Assembly: GCA_016191985.1 (NCBI GenBank)
Contig: JACPVB010000195.1
Coordinates: 1-38,036 of the forward strand
DNA length: 38,036 nt
From: Chloroflexota bacterium
GTDB taxonomy: Bacteria; Chloroflexota; Anaerolineae; Anaerolineales; Villigracilaceae
Direction: 5' to 3'
Below the pieces are notes generated by a model that ran no database searches, was not told where the DNA came from, and saw only the letters and a list, made by a program, of their open reading frames with translations. Position numbers and translations under genes: made by a program. Every line of letters begins with the position of its first letter. Within the stretch, counting starts at the first letter, position 1. Shown piece by piece: positions 30,007 through 38,036 of this stretch.

Positions 30007-31299
30007 TCACAGCCAGCGATACACAAGCGCATACAAGATACTGGCTATCGCGCATGTGACCAGCATGACCGGCAGGCCGCGTTTGAGCCACAAGGCGGAA
30101 GTGATCGGCGTGCGTGTTTTCTCCGAGAGCGTGGCAACGATGATATTTGCGCTCGAACCGATGATCGTTCCGCTACCGCCAAAGCCCGCGCCAAACGCCA
30201 GCGCCCACCAAAGCGGACTGATATCCATGCCGGTCTCGCCCAGCCCCTTGATGACAGGGATCAATGCAATGGTGATCGGCACGTTATCCACAACTGCGGA
30301 GAGCGCCGCCACGATCCAAATCATAAGAATACCGAACAACACCGGCGACATCCCATCGGCGTTTTGGAACAAGGTAACCACTATTTCCAGCACGCCGGAA
30401 TGTTCCAGCCCGCCCACCATCACAAATAACGAACCAAAGAAGAGCAGGATGCTCCACTCTACTTTTTTCAATATTTCGTGAATGTCCGGCTGCACCCAAA
30501 TCAGCGCGACCGAAGCCGCGCTCAACGCAACAAACGACGGTTCAATGTGCAAAAAGTGGTGCACAAAGAAAAACAGGGTCGCCCCGCCAAGCACAATCAG
30601 AACGCGGCGCGCATTTTCAGGATGGTTCAGGGTCTCCGCAGGGTTTAGCTTCATCACGGCTTTGCTTCTGCGCGGACGTTTGGATAATTCCTTTTTGAAA
30701 AGTGCTTGCAGCAGGAACGTGGCTCCCGCCAGCGCCACAAGCACGATCGGCATGGAATAAACGAGAAAATCATTGAAAGAAAGCCCGGCTGCCGAGGCGA
30801 TGAGCACATTAGGCGGGTCGCCCACCAGGGTGGCAACCCCCCCTGTATTGGACAACAACGCCTCCGCGACAAGATATGGAAGCGCGCTGACACCGATGAT
30901 CTCGCTGATAAGAATGGTGACCGGCGCGATCAAAACAATGGTGGTCACGTTGTCCAGGAACATGGAAAGAACGGTGGTAATTCCCCCCAGCAGGAGGAAC
31001 AGACGAATGGGTTTTCCCTGGGAAGCGCGCGCCGCAAGCACAGCCAGGTATTCAAAGAACCCTGTCGGCTCCAGCATGGCGACGAGGATCATCATCCCCA
31101 TTAAGAGGCCGAGCGTATTAAAGTCAATCGCTTCGATGGCGGCCTCCTCCGAATAAAACCCCATGATTTTTCCAACACCAATCATAAGCACAGACCCGGC
31201 AATGGCGACGATGGAACGGTTTATTTTTTCGGAAAAAATAAGGATGAGGCTTCCAAAAAAGATAACGCTGGAAATGATGATGGCGAGAATGGGCATCAT
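30007..31299 (-). CDS. ArsB/NhaD-type ion transporter
   Basis: 430 aa, about eleven membrane helices. The family signature NTGGVATLVGDPPNVLI (about 151-167) and the symmetrical second-half motif GSGTIIGSSANIIVA (about 385-399) place it in the IT superfamily (ArsB/NhaD/P-protein). NhaD members exchange Na+ for H+; ArsB members export arsenite. No arsenic gene is nearby, so cation/H+ exchange is more likely. I start at 31299, where ATGA overlaps the TGA of the CBS gene and GGGGGA precedes; a second ATG follows at once. An in-frame upstream extension to 31443 is the CBS gene in another frame. Coupling suggests the CBS protein gates it. Confidence 0.85.
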   Translation of the reverse strand: MMPILAIIISSVIFFGSLILIFSEKINRSIVAIAGSVLMIGVGKIMGFYSEEAAIEAIDFNTLGLLMGMMILVAMLEPTGFFEYLAVLAARASQGKPIRLFLLLGGITTVLSMFLDNVTTIVLIAPVTILISEIIGVSALPYLVAEALLSNTGGVATLVGDPPNVLIASAAGLSFNDFLVYSMPIVLVALAGATFLLQALFKKELSKRPRRSKAVMKLNPAETLNHPENARRVLIVLGGATLFFFVHHFLHIEPSFVALSAASVALIWVQPDIHEILKKVEWSILLFFGSLFVMVGGLEHSGVLEIVVTLFQNADGMSPVLFGILMIWIVAALSAVVDNVPITIALIPVIKGLGETGMDISPLWWALAFGAGFGGSGTIIGSSANIIVATLSEKTRTPITSALWLKRGLPVMLVTCAIASILYALVYRWL

Positions 31300-31754
31300 T
31301 CCCCCTTTGCCCATGTGGAAAGGATGGCAACGCCGACATCGACGCGCGATGCGATCCCGATCAATTTTCCATCCTTGGAGACCACGGGGATGTCGTGCAG
31401 GTTTTGTTGCAGCATCAGGGCATAGGCGCGCAGGAGACCGCAATCCTCGTCCACGGTGATTACGGGGCGCATCAGGGATTTGATGGTCTTGTTCAATGTC
31501 TTCGCGGGCGGACGTGTATCCTCCACCGCCCCAAAGTCGTGGACAAAATCCACATCGACAACAAAATTTACAAAATCGGGCAATTCAAGTTTGAGCAGGT
31601 CGCGCATACCGATGACGCCGATGGGTTTGTTATCCTCATCCACGACGGGCAGCAAGCCGATATGTTTTTTTACAAAAATGGCAGCGGCTTCGTGGATCGT
31701 GGTGCCCGGCGTAATGGAAACAACGTGCCGTTTCATACAGGTGGTTACGTTCAT
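31296..31754 (-). CDS. CBS-pair domain protein
   Basis: 152 aa made of two CBS motifs: residues 1-60 (MNVTTCMKRHVVSITPG, then HIGLLPVVDEDNKPIGVIGM) and 90-150 (SLMRPVITVDEDCGL, then IPVVSKDGKLIGIASRVD). CBS pairs bind adenosine nucleotides and regulate enzymes and channels. The insertion at 62-88 (VVDVDFVHDFGAVEDTR) is acidic. The start ATG 31754 has GGAG 7 nt upstream. It overlaps the ion transporter by ATGA and lies 50 nt after the histidine phosphatase, so it may be part of the compatible-solute operon. Confidence 0.9.
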   Translation of the reverse strand: MNVTTCMKRHVVSITPGTTIHEAAAIFVKKHIGLLPVVDEDNKPIGVIGMRDLLKLELPDFVNFVVDVDFVHDFGAVEDTRPPAKTLNKTIKSLMRPVITVDEDCGLLRAYALMLQQNLHDIPVVSKDGKLIGIASRVDVGVAILSTWAKGE

Positions 31755-31804
31755 ATCATCTCCACAAATTTTTGAAATTCAAAGAAGCACCTTACTTGAT
31801 ATTT

Positions 31805-32371
31805 TTACCGCCTCCATTCCACACGAATAGGCTTCGCGTTTTCTGGAATATGGTCATAGACCCGGTCCATTGGAATGCTGTGCGCGTGGCAAAGAATAAC
31901 CGCGAGCGAGAGTCCATGCGCAACGATCAGAATATTTCCGTTCGGATGCCTGCCTGCGATCTCTTCCATTGCCGCAAGGACGCGCTCCGCAACCTGGCGG
32001 GGCGATTCTCCATCCGGCGCGCGGGTGTAAAACGGATTCTTTGCGCGTTCCTCCAGTTCGTTTGGATATTTTTCCCTGATCTCTTCCGCAAGCATGCCTT
32101 CCCATGCGCCAAGGTTCATTTCACGCAGACGCGGCTCCAGCGTAACGGTCATGCCCAGGGTCTCGGCAAGCAGCTCCGAGGTCTGGCGAGAGCGTAACAG
32201 GTCGCTGGAATAAATCGCAGAAAAATGCACATCCTTCAATTCATCACAAACGGCAAGTGCCTGCGCGCGTCCTGTGCCATTTAATCCCGGCGCATCCGGC
32301 GTTTGCCCCTGCCAGCGGCCGGTTAGATTCCAGTCGGTTTGTCCGTGACGAACAAGCCAGAGACCTGTCAT
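31805..32371 (-). CDS. Histidine phosphatase, probable glucosyl-3-phosphoglycerate phosphatase
   Basis: A 188-aa phosphoglycerate-mutase-like phosphatase. The phosphohistidine motif RHGQT is at 8-12, SSDLLRSRQTSELLAETLG carries the second Arg, and the proton donor is in LREMNLGAWEG. The second catalytic His is in LIVAHGLSLAVI (about 148-159). In actinobacteria the phosphatase of glucosylglycerate synthesis (GpgP) belongs to this superfamily. Here the gene overlaps the GpgS fusion by ATGA, which strongly suggests the same role: removing phosphate from glucosyl-3-phosphoglycerate. Superfamily membership is certain; the substrate is inferred from context. Confidence 0.88.
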   Translation of the reverse strand: MTGLWLVRHGQTDWNLTGRWQGQTPDAPGLNGTGRAQALAVCDELKDVHFSAIYSSDLLRSRQTSELLAETLGMTVTLEPRLREMNLGAWEGMLAEEIREKYPNELEERAKNPFYTRAPDGESPRQVAERVLAAMEEIAGRHPNGNILIVAHGLSLAVILCHAHSIPMDRVYDHIPENAKPIRVEWRR

Positions 32372-34167
32372 CGTTTTCTTTCCAAATATTCCTGAACTTC
32401 GATCATGGGTGGACGTTCGCGCTCGGCGATTTCTTCCACTTCCAAATAATAACCTTTTCTACCATGGCGGATCAACTTCATGGAGCGGTTCACATCCTCC
32501 AGGACCGCCCCCCCGAAGCGGCTCTCCAGTTTTCGGATGACAGTTTGGATAATGGCAAAGGACATTTTGCTCAATGCCTCCAGGTGCTGGTTGTGATGGA
32601 TGCGCTCGAGCAAATCCACCTGCGCGATGGCACGCAATCCAAACTTTTCATAAATATCGATCAACAAGCCGGTCTCCACCCCATAGCCGGAGAAGAAGGA
32701 AATCTGTTCCAATGCTTTGCGCCTGCCCGCATATTCACCGGAGAGCGGCTGCACCACCCCGGAGAGTTCGGGATAAAACAGGTTCAATAATGGCCGCGCA
32801 GTCAACTCGGTGACGCGCCCGCCGCCGCCCACCTGCATCTTCTGCCCCACTCTTAAAGGCCGCCGATAAAAACCTTTCACCAACTGCACCTGTTGATTCA
32901 GCAGCAGCGGGCCGATGATGCCATACACAAAGCGCGGGTGAATATTGACGATGTCGGTATCGATCCATACCACGATGTCGCCGCGCGTTACAAGCAAACT
33001 CTTCCACAAGGCTTCGCCTTTGCCGTCTCGCGGCCTTAACCTCTCCAACAGTTGCTGGTGAATATAAACAGGCACACCCGTCTCTTTTGCGATCTCACGC
33101 GTCTGATCCGTTGAATTTGAATCGATCAAAACGATCTCATCCAGCAGCGGCACTTTCTCGACCAGTTCCTTCTTCATCATGTTGATCACTTTCCCCACAG
33201 TCTCCTGCTCGTTCAGGGCCGGTAGCGCCAGACTGATCGTGACACCCTGCTGGCGTTTCAACTCGATCAGGTCTTTCAATTGCGAAAATTCATCGGCATG
33301 GTAGGTATTCTCGGCAAACCATTTATCCACCAAAATGGAGATGGCTTGCAAACCCGCGCTTTCATCGTAATTCAATTGAGGCAGGGGGCGTCCACTTTTC
33401 ACGGCAATCACCACGCCGGGCGCTTCACGCAAAATGCGGTCTGCAAAAGGGCCGAGCGAAGCGGAACTTGAAGCGGGCTGGGATGTGGTTCCGAGAATGA
33501 TGGCATCTGCCTGCTTTGCGTTATTCAGGATCAATTCTGCCGCATCATCCGTAACTGTGAACTGCTTCTGCACTTCCGGCATTTGCTTCAGAATGCGTTC
33601 GAGTCCCTTGAAGGGCGCGTCGCTTCCCGCTGCAGGGTCATTTGTGCCGCGCAGATGCAAAGCCGTGACACCCTTTGAATGCAGACCCAGACCCACGCGT
33701 AACGCCAATTCGGCATGAGGCCCGCCTCTTAACGGAACGAGTACCTGCTTCGGTTTACTGGAGAGTTTTCCACGCACCAAAGCGACATTGCACGGGGGCC
33801 GTGTCAGCACTTCGTTCACCGTCACGCCCAACGCCTGGAAGTGCGCGTCCCAATCCAGGCAGAGCAGGTCGGGCTTTTCATCCTGCAAAACTTTCACCAG
33901 ATCCACCCACGGGTGGTATGAGACGATGATCTGTGACTTGCTGGTGATGTTTTCGTCTTTTCCATAATGACGTAATTGTTTTCGCAACGCGCGTGCAGCG
34001 GGAGCCGCCGTGCTCAGCGACTCTTCTGAAGGCACGACCACGATGCCCACAAGGATGAACTTCGCATCGAAATGGCGCGCAACTTCAAGTGTGTGAATGC
34101 CCGGCCCATCGTGCACAAAAGGGATGAGGATCTTATGGATGGGGACAAATTCGGAATGTGTTCGCAT
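32368..34167 (-). CDS. gpgS: Universal stress protein-GpgS fusion (glucosyl-3-phosphoglycerate synthase)
   Basis: 599 aa. Residues 10-132 and 139-258 are two USP-like alpha/beta domains (HKILIPFVHDGPG; KQVLVPLRGGPHAELALRV, then IILGTTSQ). The C-terminal half (about 308-599) is a GT81/GT2-type transferase: ISLALPALNEQETVG, the DxD in WIDTDIVN (402-408), GKGEALWKS (382-390) and GGGGRVTELTARPLLNLFYP (447-466). These match GpgS, which joins NDP-glucose to 3-phosphoglycerate. Stand-alone GpgS is about 300-330 aa, so the tandem USP part is an added regulatory module. The start ATG 34167 has AAAGGA 8 nt upstream. It lies 53 nt after a GT4 gene and overlaps the phosphatase gene by 4 nt. Confidence 0.88.
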   Translation of the reverse strand: MRTHSEFVPIHKILIPFVHDGPGIHTLEVARHFDAKFILVGIVVVPSEESLSTAAPAARALRKQLRHYGKDENITSKSQIIVSYHPWVDLVKVLQDEKPDLLCLDWDAHFQALGVTVNEVLTRPPCNVALVRGKLSSKPKQVLVPLRGGPHAELALRVGLGLHSKGVTALHLRGTNDPAAGSDAPFKGLERILKQMPEVQKQFTVTDDAAELILNNAKQADAIILGTTSQPASSSASLGPFADRILREAPGVVIAVKSGRPLPQLNYDESAGLQAISILVDKWFAENTYHADEFSQLKDLIELKRQQGVTISLALPALNEQETVGKVINMMKKELVEKVPLLDEIVLIDSNSTDQTREIAKETGVPVYIHQQLLERLRPRDGKGEALWKSLLVTRGDIVVWIDTDIVNIHPRFVYGIIGPLLLNQQVQLVKGFYRRPLRVGQKMQVGGGGRVTELTARPLLNLFYPELSGVVQPLSGEYAGRRKALEQISFFSGYGVETGLLIDIYEKFGLRAIAQVDLLERIHHNQHLEALSKMSFAIIQTVIRKLESRFGGAVLEDVNRSMKLIRHGRKGYYLEVEEIAERERPPMIEVQEYLERKR

Positions 34168-34220
34168 GGTTGTTATCCTTTGCAGCTATGGAGTGCGTCG
34201 TACCTGACTCATAAGCGGAT

Positions 34221-35477
34221 TTATTTCTTCACGGCTCCACCCGCCAGGTGCGACACACCTTCAGAGGAAATAAGGGGCACGATATATTGGCGATGGATCG
34301 CTTCCCAACGGAAGGTGGAACGGATGCGCATCGAAAGGCGCGCAGGTGCGGTCAATTGAAAATAATTTGCGATCAACCCCGCAACTCGTTCCGGCTTTTC
34401 ATCCGGTGAAAAGAAAATTGCATCCTCCATCCCCAACTCGCGCAAAGGGAGAATATCCGCGCAAAATGCGGGCAAATGACCGAATGCGGCTTCGATCAAC
34501 GGAATGCCAAATCCCTCCTCGCGGCTGGGGAGGAAGAGCGCATCGGCAACACGAAAAAAATCCGCAATGACGGCATCGGGCAAAAAAGAGTCTACGAGTT
34601 CGGCAAGGAAATGAGCTGAACCCTGCAAACCCAATTGCGTACGCAAATTCGATAACATGTCGAAGTAAACGTGGTTGCTGGCATTATGCGGCCCCAACGG
34701 ACCTGTCACCACGAGGGCCGCTTTTGGAAATTGCCTTTGTAATTCCAGCAGCATATGCAAAGCCAGTTCAATATTTTTGCGCGGCGTCACACGGACGGGC
34801 AGCAGCAGGATCGGTGCGGCATCCAGCAGCTTTGTCCGTTCCAACAGAATTTGAGTCTGCAATTCCAGTTTGTAAAAGCGATCTACATCCACACCGTTGG
34901 GAATGACGTGAATCGCCTCGGGAGAAATATCCATTAAACGCGCCAATTCCGCGCGGCGCAATTCCGAAACGACCACATGTGTGGTCTCCCCCCAATCCGT
35001 CCGCAATAAATCCCAGGGATGTCCGTTATGAAGTTCGGGCAAATAGCGTGGCGTTGTCCACGCGAGATCATGATGCCATAAAATCAAACGCGGCAGTTTT
35101 TGCGCAGCGTGCAATTTATGAAGCGCGGCGGTGAGCGCAAGATTCTTGTTCAATGAACAGACATTATGCGCGATCAAAATATCCATGTCCGATACCGCAT
35201 CCTGCAATTGGACGGCGAGTTCATCGCGCAGCGCCTCGAACCCCGCCGTCACTTCGCCGCGATCCAACTGGTCCTTCACCTGCGCCACCCGTTCATGGCG
35301 CGAATCGGCCAGGGGAATCTTTGTCAACGGAATCTGATAGCTCAACGATTCGCCGCGTGCCGCAAGCAGGTGGATAGAATGCCCTTCCTCCGTCATCAGC
35401 CGCGCGTGATGAGCGATCACACTTTCCACGCCGCCGACGATGGGCGGGACCGAATAATGGAGAATGGCAATCTTCAT
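34221..35477 (-). CDS. GT4 glycosyltransferase
   Basis: 418 aa, GT-B fold. The N-terminal MKIAILHYSVPPIVGGVESVI (first 20 or so residues) is the acceptor-side GT4 opening. Residues about 195-240 contain HVIPNGVDVDRFYKL, then LLLPVRVTPRKNIELAL, and the EX7E-type donor motif is in PSREEGFGIPLIEAAFG (about 331-347). The start ATG 35477 overlaps the stop of the previous GT4 gene by ATGA, which settles it over an in-frame upstream ATG at 35579. It lies between another GT4 and the GpgS fusion, so it probably extends or modifies the glucosylglycerate product, but the sugar and acceptor cannot be read. Confidence 0.85.
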   Translation of the reverse strand: MKIAILHYSVPPIVGGVESVIAHHARLMTEEGHSIHLLAARGESLSYQIPLTKIPLADSRHERVAQVKDQLDRGEVTAGFEALRDELAVQLQDAVSDMDILIAHNVCSLNKNLALTAALHKLHAAQKLPRLILWHHDLAWTTPRYLPELHNGHPWDLLRTDWGETTHVVVSELRRAELARLMDISPEAIHVIPNGVDVDRFYKLELQTQILLERTKLLDAAPILLLPVRVTPRKNIELALHMLLELQRQFPKAALVVTGPLGPHNASNHVYFDMLSNLRTQLGLQGSAHFLAELVDSFLPDAVIADFFRVADALFLPSREEGFGIPLIEAAFGHLPAFCADILPLRELGMEDAIFFSPDEKPERVAGLIANYFQLTAPARLSMRIRSTFRWEAIHRQYIVPLISSEGVSHLAGGAVKK

Positions 35478-36817
35478 ATCTGCTGCCCCAAACAATCCGC
35501 GAGGATGGATTGCAGGCGGCGCTCCAAAACGGTGTAGGAGAAATAGCGTTTCGCAAGTTGATAATTCTCCTCGGCCCATACCCGCGCTTGCGCCGGTGTT
35601 TGTAAAACATCGCGCACCGCTTTGAGCGTATTTGCGCTGATGAATCCATCGAACCAGACCGCGCGAAAGCCTTTCGGCTTGATATCCACTTCGTAGATGG
35701 AATAGTTATTCACCAAAATCGGGCGGCGATAATACACGGCTTCCAAAAACGCATTGCCAAACCCTTCGATACTGGATGGATACGTGACCATATCCGCGTG
35801 TGGATACACATCGCCGAGTGTGTAAATTTTCCTGCCGTCTTCGGTCATGCCGCGAAAATCCTGCACCTGATCCGCTTCAAAGCGAATGGTCACATCCAAT
35901 AAATGGGCATACTCACGGACACGCTGCTCGTAGTCTGTACCTTCATCTCCCGAGGCGTGAGAGATGACCAGTTTTGCGGGGAGGTCGAGCCTGCGGACAA
36001 GTTCCACGGCATGTTCAATCCCTTTGCGCTGGATGACGCGCGTGGGTTGCAGGAAAAAATATTCGTCCGCTTGAATGCCAAAATCTGCGCGAACGGTTTG
36101 GGTGTAGAGGTCCGGGTCGGGTGGCGGAGAGTCGAAGTCCATCACGTTGGGGATCATGCGCGAGGTGACACCATACCGTGAAGCGATCTGCTGGGCCTGG
36201 ATCGAGTTGATGACCACATGTCGAATCGAAGGCAGGGTGGGCGGGAAGGCCGCGGCGAGATAATCTCCCACACAATTCACCTGAAAGCGCTGGCGTTCCC
36301 AGTGAAAATCATGATGGTGCGCAATCGTGGGGAAACCCGTCTCGGCGATGAACTCCGTCAATGCAAGACCAAGCGGCAGATTAAGCGGGATCGTCACCGC
36401 GTTTTCGATGATGAGGATTTGCAAATCGAAACGATGTGCAAACTCGTACAACTGCACTTTGAAATATTCCTTGAGCACATTTACGCTGCGTGTCAGTTGC
36501 GGCGGGCGCACGTAGATGGAGAAAAAATCCTTATGCAGGGAAGCGATCTCAGGATGGGCGGCGCGCGCTTCTCTTGTGACCATCCAGCTGCCGGAATACG
36601 CCATTTTATTGAGCGCGTCGATTTCCGGGTGACGATAAAACGCCTCAGGCACGACCTGGGAGCGTTCCGGGCTTCGATCAGATTGACCTGCGAAATAAAA
36701 GCATTCGTGGCCGAGCCGTTCGAGTACGGTTGCCCACTTCGCCGTTTCAAGTGAAACGCCGTCAGTCCCTGCGAAACGGGTGGAGATAAAACCGATATGA
36801 AGGTGGGGGGTTGTCAT
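35474..36817 (-). CDS. GT4 glycosyltransferase, mannosylglucosylglycerate synthase-like
   Basis: 447 aa, GT-B fold. The opening IGFISTRFAGTDGVSLETAKWA and the mid-region FIAETGFPTIAHHHDFHWER resemble, from memory, the GT4 mannosylglucosylglycerate synthase (MggS) of planctomycetes and Petrotoga, which moves mannose from GDP-mannose to glucosylglycerate. FLQPTRVIQRKGIEHAVELV and the donor motif PSSIEGFGNAFLEAVYYRRP (about 325-344) are general GT4 features. I start at ATG 36817, which overlaps the phosphorylase stop (ATGA); an in-frame ATG 15 nt earlier is possible. The next gene overlaps by 4 nt. Family is sure; the MggS assignment is likely but untested. Confidence 0.8.
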   Translation of the reverse strand: MTTPHLHIGFISTRFAGTDGVSLETAKWATVLERLGHECFYFAGQSDRSPERSQVVPEAFYRHPEIDALNKMAYSGSWMVTREARAAHPEIASLHKDFFSIYVRPPQLTRSVNVLKEYFKVQLYEFAHRFDLQILIIENAVTIPLNLPLGLALTEFIAETGFPTIAHHHDFHWERQRFQVNCVGDYLAAAFPPTLPSIRHVVINSIQAQQIASRYGVTSRMIPNVMDFDSPPPDPDLYTQTVRADFGIQADEYFFLQPTRVIQRKGIEHAVELVRRLDLPAKLVISHASGDEGTDYEQRVREYAHLLDVTIRFEADQVQDFRGMTEDGRKIYTLGDVYPHADMVTYPSSIEGFGNAFLEAVYYRRPILVNNYSIYEVDIKPKGFRAVWFDGFISANTLKAVRDVLQTPAQARVWAEENYQLAKRYFSYTVLERRLQSILADCLGQQI

Positions 36818-38036
36818 ATTATTTTTACCCATAAAATTTGATAAGGGTCGAGATGGATTTTTGAAACCTGTAAAGATTGACCTGTAACCAGGTCTACTGC
36901 CGATGTGTAATTTGTTGTGAAAGCAATCTCCTGTGCACCGACATTATGCAAACATACCACATGTGATTTTGAATCAGGTGAGATGCGTTCAATGGCAAAG
37001 ACAGCCGGGTGAACATCCAATATCTTTTGCGTGCCATGTGGATTAAAGGCCGGTGCGCTGCTCCTTGCCTGCAGCAACTGGCGGTAGCGTGTGAAAACTT
37101 TTAAGCGCAGGGAGCTTTCATCCATGAGTTCGTTCTGCAATTGGTCGAGCTGGAATTTTTCGCGGTTGATCGTGCGGTTGCGCCCTGTCTGCTTGACGCC
37201 TTCGATCCATCCGCGTGAGCCGAAGAGACTGTGAAAGTAAATTCCCGGCATACCCACAAGCGTGAGCATGATGGCTTGCGAGGCAATGAAGCGGTTGATC
37301 TGCAAATCCAGCGGCTCGCTCCCATTCGGGTTGGAGAGTGCGTTGAAATAGTTGATGTTCATTTCATACGGACTTTGCGAACCATCTGCGTTGTGTTTGT
37401 AGGAAATGAGTCCGCCGTGTTCGAGGGCTTTGTCCACAAGCGCGTCGATGTCAGCGTTGGATAATATCCCTCGGGCAGGATTCAGCCCGATCCCGTCGTG
37501 TGAGGCGAGGAAGTTGAAGAAGGTTGTTTTATCGGAAGGCAGCGCCAGCGTCTTCGCCCAATCGGATAAGATGCGCGCATCGCCGGTGTGAAAGGTGTGC
37601 AGGGTCAGCGGCGGCAGGGCAAAGTTGTAAACGAGCTGCGCTTCGTTCGTCCCATCTCCAAAATAGGAGATGTTGTCGATGTGCGGCACGTTGGTTTCGG
37701 TGATGAGGTAAACATACGGGGCGACTTCGTTCAGCGCAGCGCGCAGGAATTGAATGACATGATGGGTTTTCGGCAGATGGATGCAGTTTGTGCCGATCTC
37801 CTTCCATAAATAGGCAATCGCATCGAGGCGGATAAAGGTGGCTCCGCGCTCCACGTACATGAGCAGGATGTCGAGAATTTCAAGCAGAACTTCGGGGTTC
37901 TGATAATTCAAATCGATCTGGTCTTCACTGAATGTCGTCCACACGCGTTTTTCACCTGAGGGTGTAGTGCAGGTTGTCAGCAAAGACAAGGCGCGCGGAC
38001 GGACCACCTGCGAAAGATCAGGCGAGCCATCCACTG
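36814..38036 (-). CDS. GH13_18 glycoside phosphorylase, possibly glucosylglycerate phosphorylase (5' end outside window)
   Basis: About 407 residues of the catalytic and C-terminal part. The GH13 nucleophile is in RLDAIAYLWKEIGTNCIHLP (TxCxHLP follows the barrel strand, as in sucrose phosphorylase), the acid/base Glu in LITETNVPH, and the third Asp in FLASHDGIGL. PGIYFHSLFGSRGW forms the loop before the last barrel helix. The all-beta C-terminal domain ends QILWVKII. GH13_18 covers sucrose, sucrose 6F-phosphate and glucosylglycerate phosphorylases. Linkage to gpgS and a GpgP-like phosphatase favours glucosylglycerate, which it would split with phosphate to glucose 1-phosphate and glycerate. 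The N-terminal 90 or so residues are missing. Confidence 0.85.
   Translation of the reverse strand, partial: VDGSPDLSQVVRPRALSLLTTCTTPSGEKRVWTTFSEDQIDLNYQNPEVLLEILDILLMYVERGATFIRLDAIAYLWKEIGTNCIHLPKTHHVIQFLRAALNEVAPYVYLITETNVPHIDNISYFGDGTNEAQLVYNFALPPLTLHTFHTGDARILSDWAKTLALPSDKTTFFNFLASHDGIGLNPARGILSNADIDALVDKALEHGGLISYKHNADGSQSPYEMNINYFNALSNPNGSEPLDLQINRFIASQAIMLTLVGMPGIYFHSLFGSRGWIEGVKQTGRNRTINREKFQLDQLQNELMDESSLRLKVFTRYRQLLQARSSAPAFNPHGTQKILDVHPAVFAIERISPDSKSHVVCLHNVGAQEIAFTTNYTSAVDLVTGQSLQVSKIHLDPYQILWVKII

Noticed and set aside
30007-31299. Arsenite exporter as the role of the ArsB/NhaD-type protein
   Set aside because: No arsR, arsA or arsC nearby; the CBS partner and solute context favour cation exchange, though substrate is unproven.
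31300-31443. 48-residue N-terminal extension of the ion transporter
   Set aside because: Arg-rich and encoded within the CBS gene in another frame; ATG 31299 with ATGA overlap and GGGGGA is far better.

Overview
The window looks like chromosomal DNA of a monoderm Chloroflexota bacterium of the Anaerolineae type. I infer this from gene content, not from a database search: a Ycf45/SpoIIIAA-like ATPase with an R3H domain, a MutL-family ASKHA protein in an operon of lineage-type membrane proteins, DarA-type cyclic-di-AMP receptors, LPxTG-like anchored proteins, a GH13_18 phosphorylase beside glucosylglycerate genes, and many short GTAGGGGCG-type palindromes. There is no prophage, CRISPR array, rRNA operon or transposase gene. 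One MITE-like element is present. Most of the window is tightly packed minus-strand operons.

Layout. 1-4.6 kb (minus): S51 peptidase (cut by the window edge), thymidylate kinase, R3H ATPase, a HEPN/MNT pair and a PH-like membrane protein. 4.8-7.7 kb (plus): a DUF389-SH3b fusion and a phosphohexomutase, closed by a terminator. 7.8-16.2 kb (minus): an LPNTG-anchored protein, then a compact seven-gene operon (16151 down to 8487) with overlaps of 1-4 nt or gaps of 1-5 nt. It encodes an 81-aa protein, a membrane-anchored domain protein, two polytopic membrane proteins around a zinc-ribbon protein with 14 short PxWL motifs, a MutL-like ASKHA protein and a beta-rich protein. 16.2-17.7 kb: glgC and a tiny membrane protein. 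17.86-21 kb: tRNA-Leu(CAA), ychF and pepF. 21-24.5 kb: a GNAT acetyltransferase, the MITE, ssb, a 71-aa protein, panC and an alpha/beta hydrolase.

24.6-28.9 kb (minus) reads as a manganese-homeostasis unit. A sigma70-like promoter and a yybP-ykoY (Mn2+) riboswitch with an overlapping terminator precede a 91-aa membrane protein, a DedA protein, an 85-aa membrane protein and a P2-type cation ATPase. 28.9-31.8 kb holds two tandem cyclic-di-AMP receptor paralogues, an ArsB/NhaD-type ion transporter and a CBS protein.

31.8-38 kb (minus) reads as a compatible-solute locus: GH13_18 glycoside phosphorylase (partial), two GT4 glycosyltransferases (one resembling mannosylglucosylglycerate synthase), a universal-stress-protein/glucosyl-3-phosphoglycerate-synthase fusion, and a histidine phosphatase overlapping it by 4 nt. 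With the ion transporter and cyclic-di-AMP receptors next door, the last 9 kb looks like an osmoadaptation region making glucosylglycerate or mannosylglucosylglycerate. The least described system is the seven-gene MutL/PxWL operon. The most mechanistically readable is the Mn riboswitch operon with its two unknown small membrane proteins.
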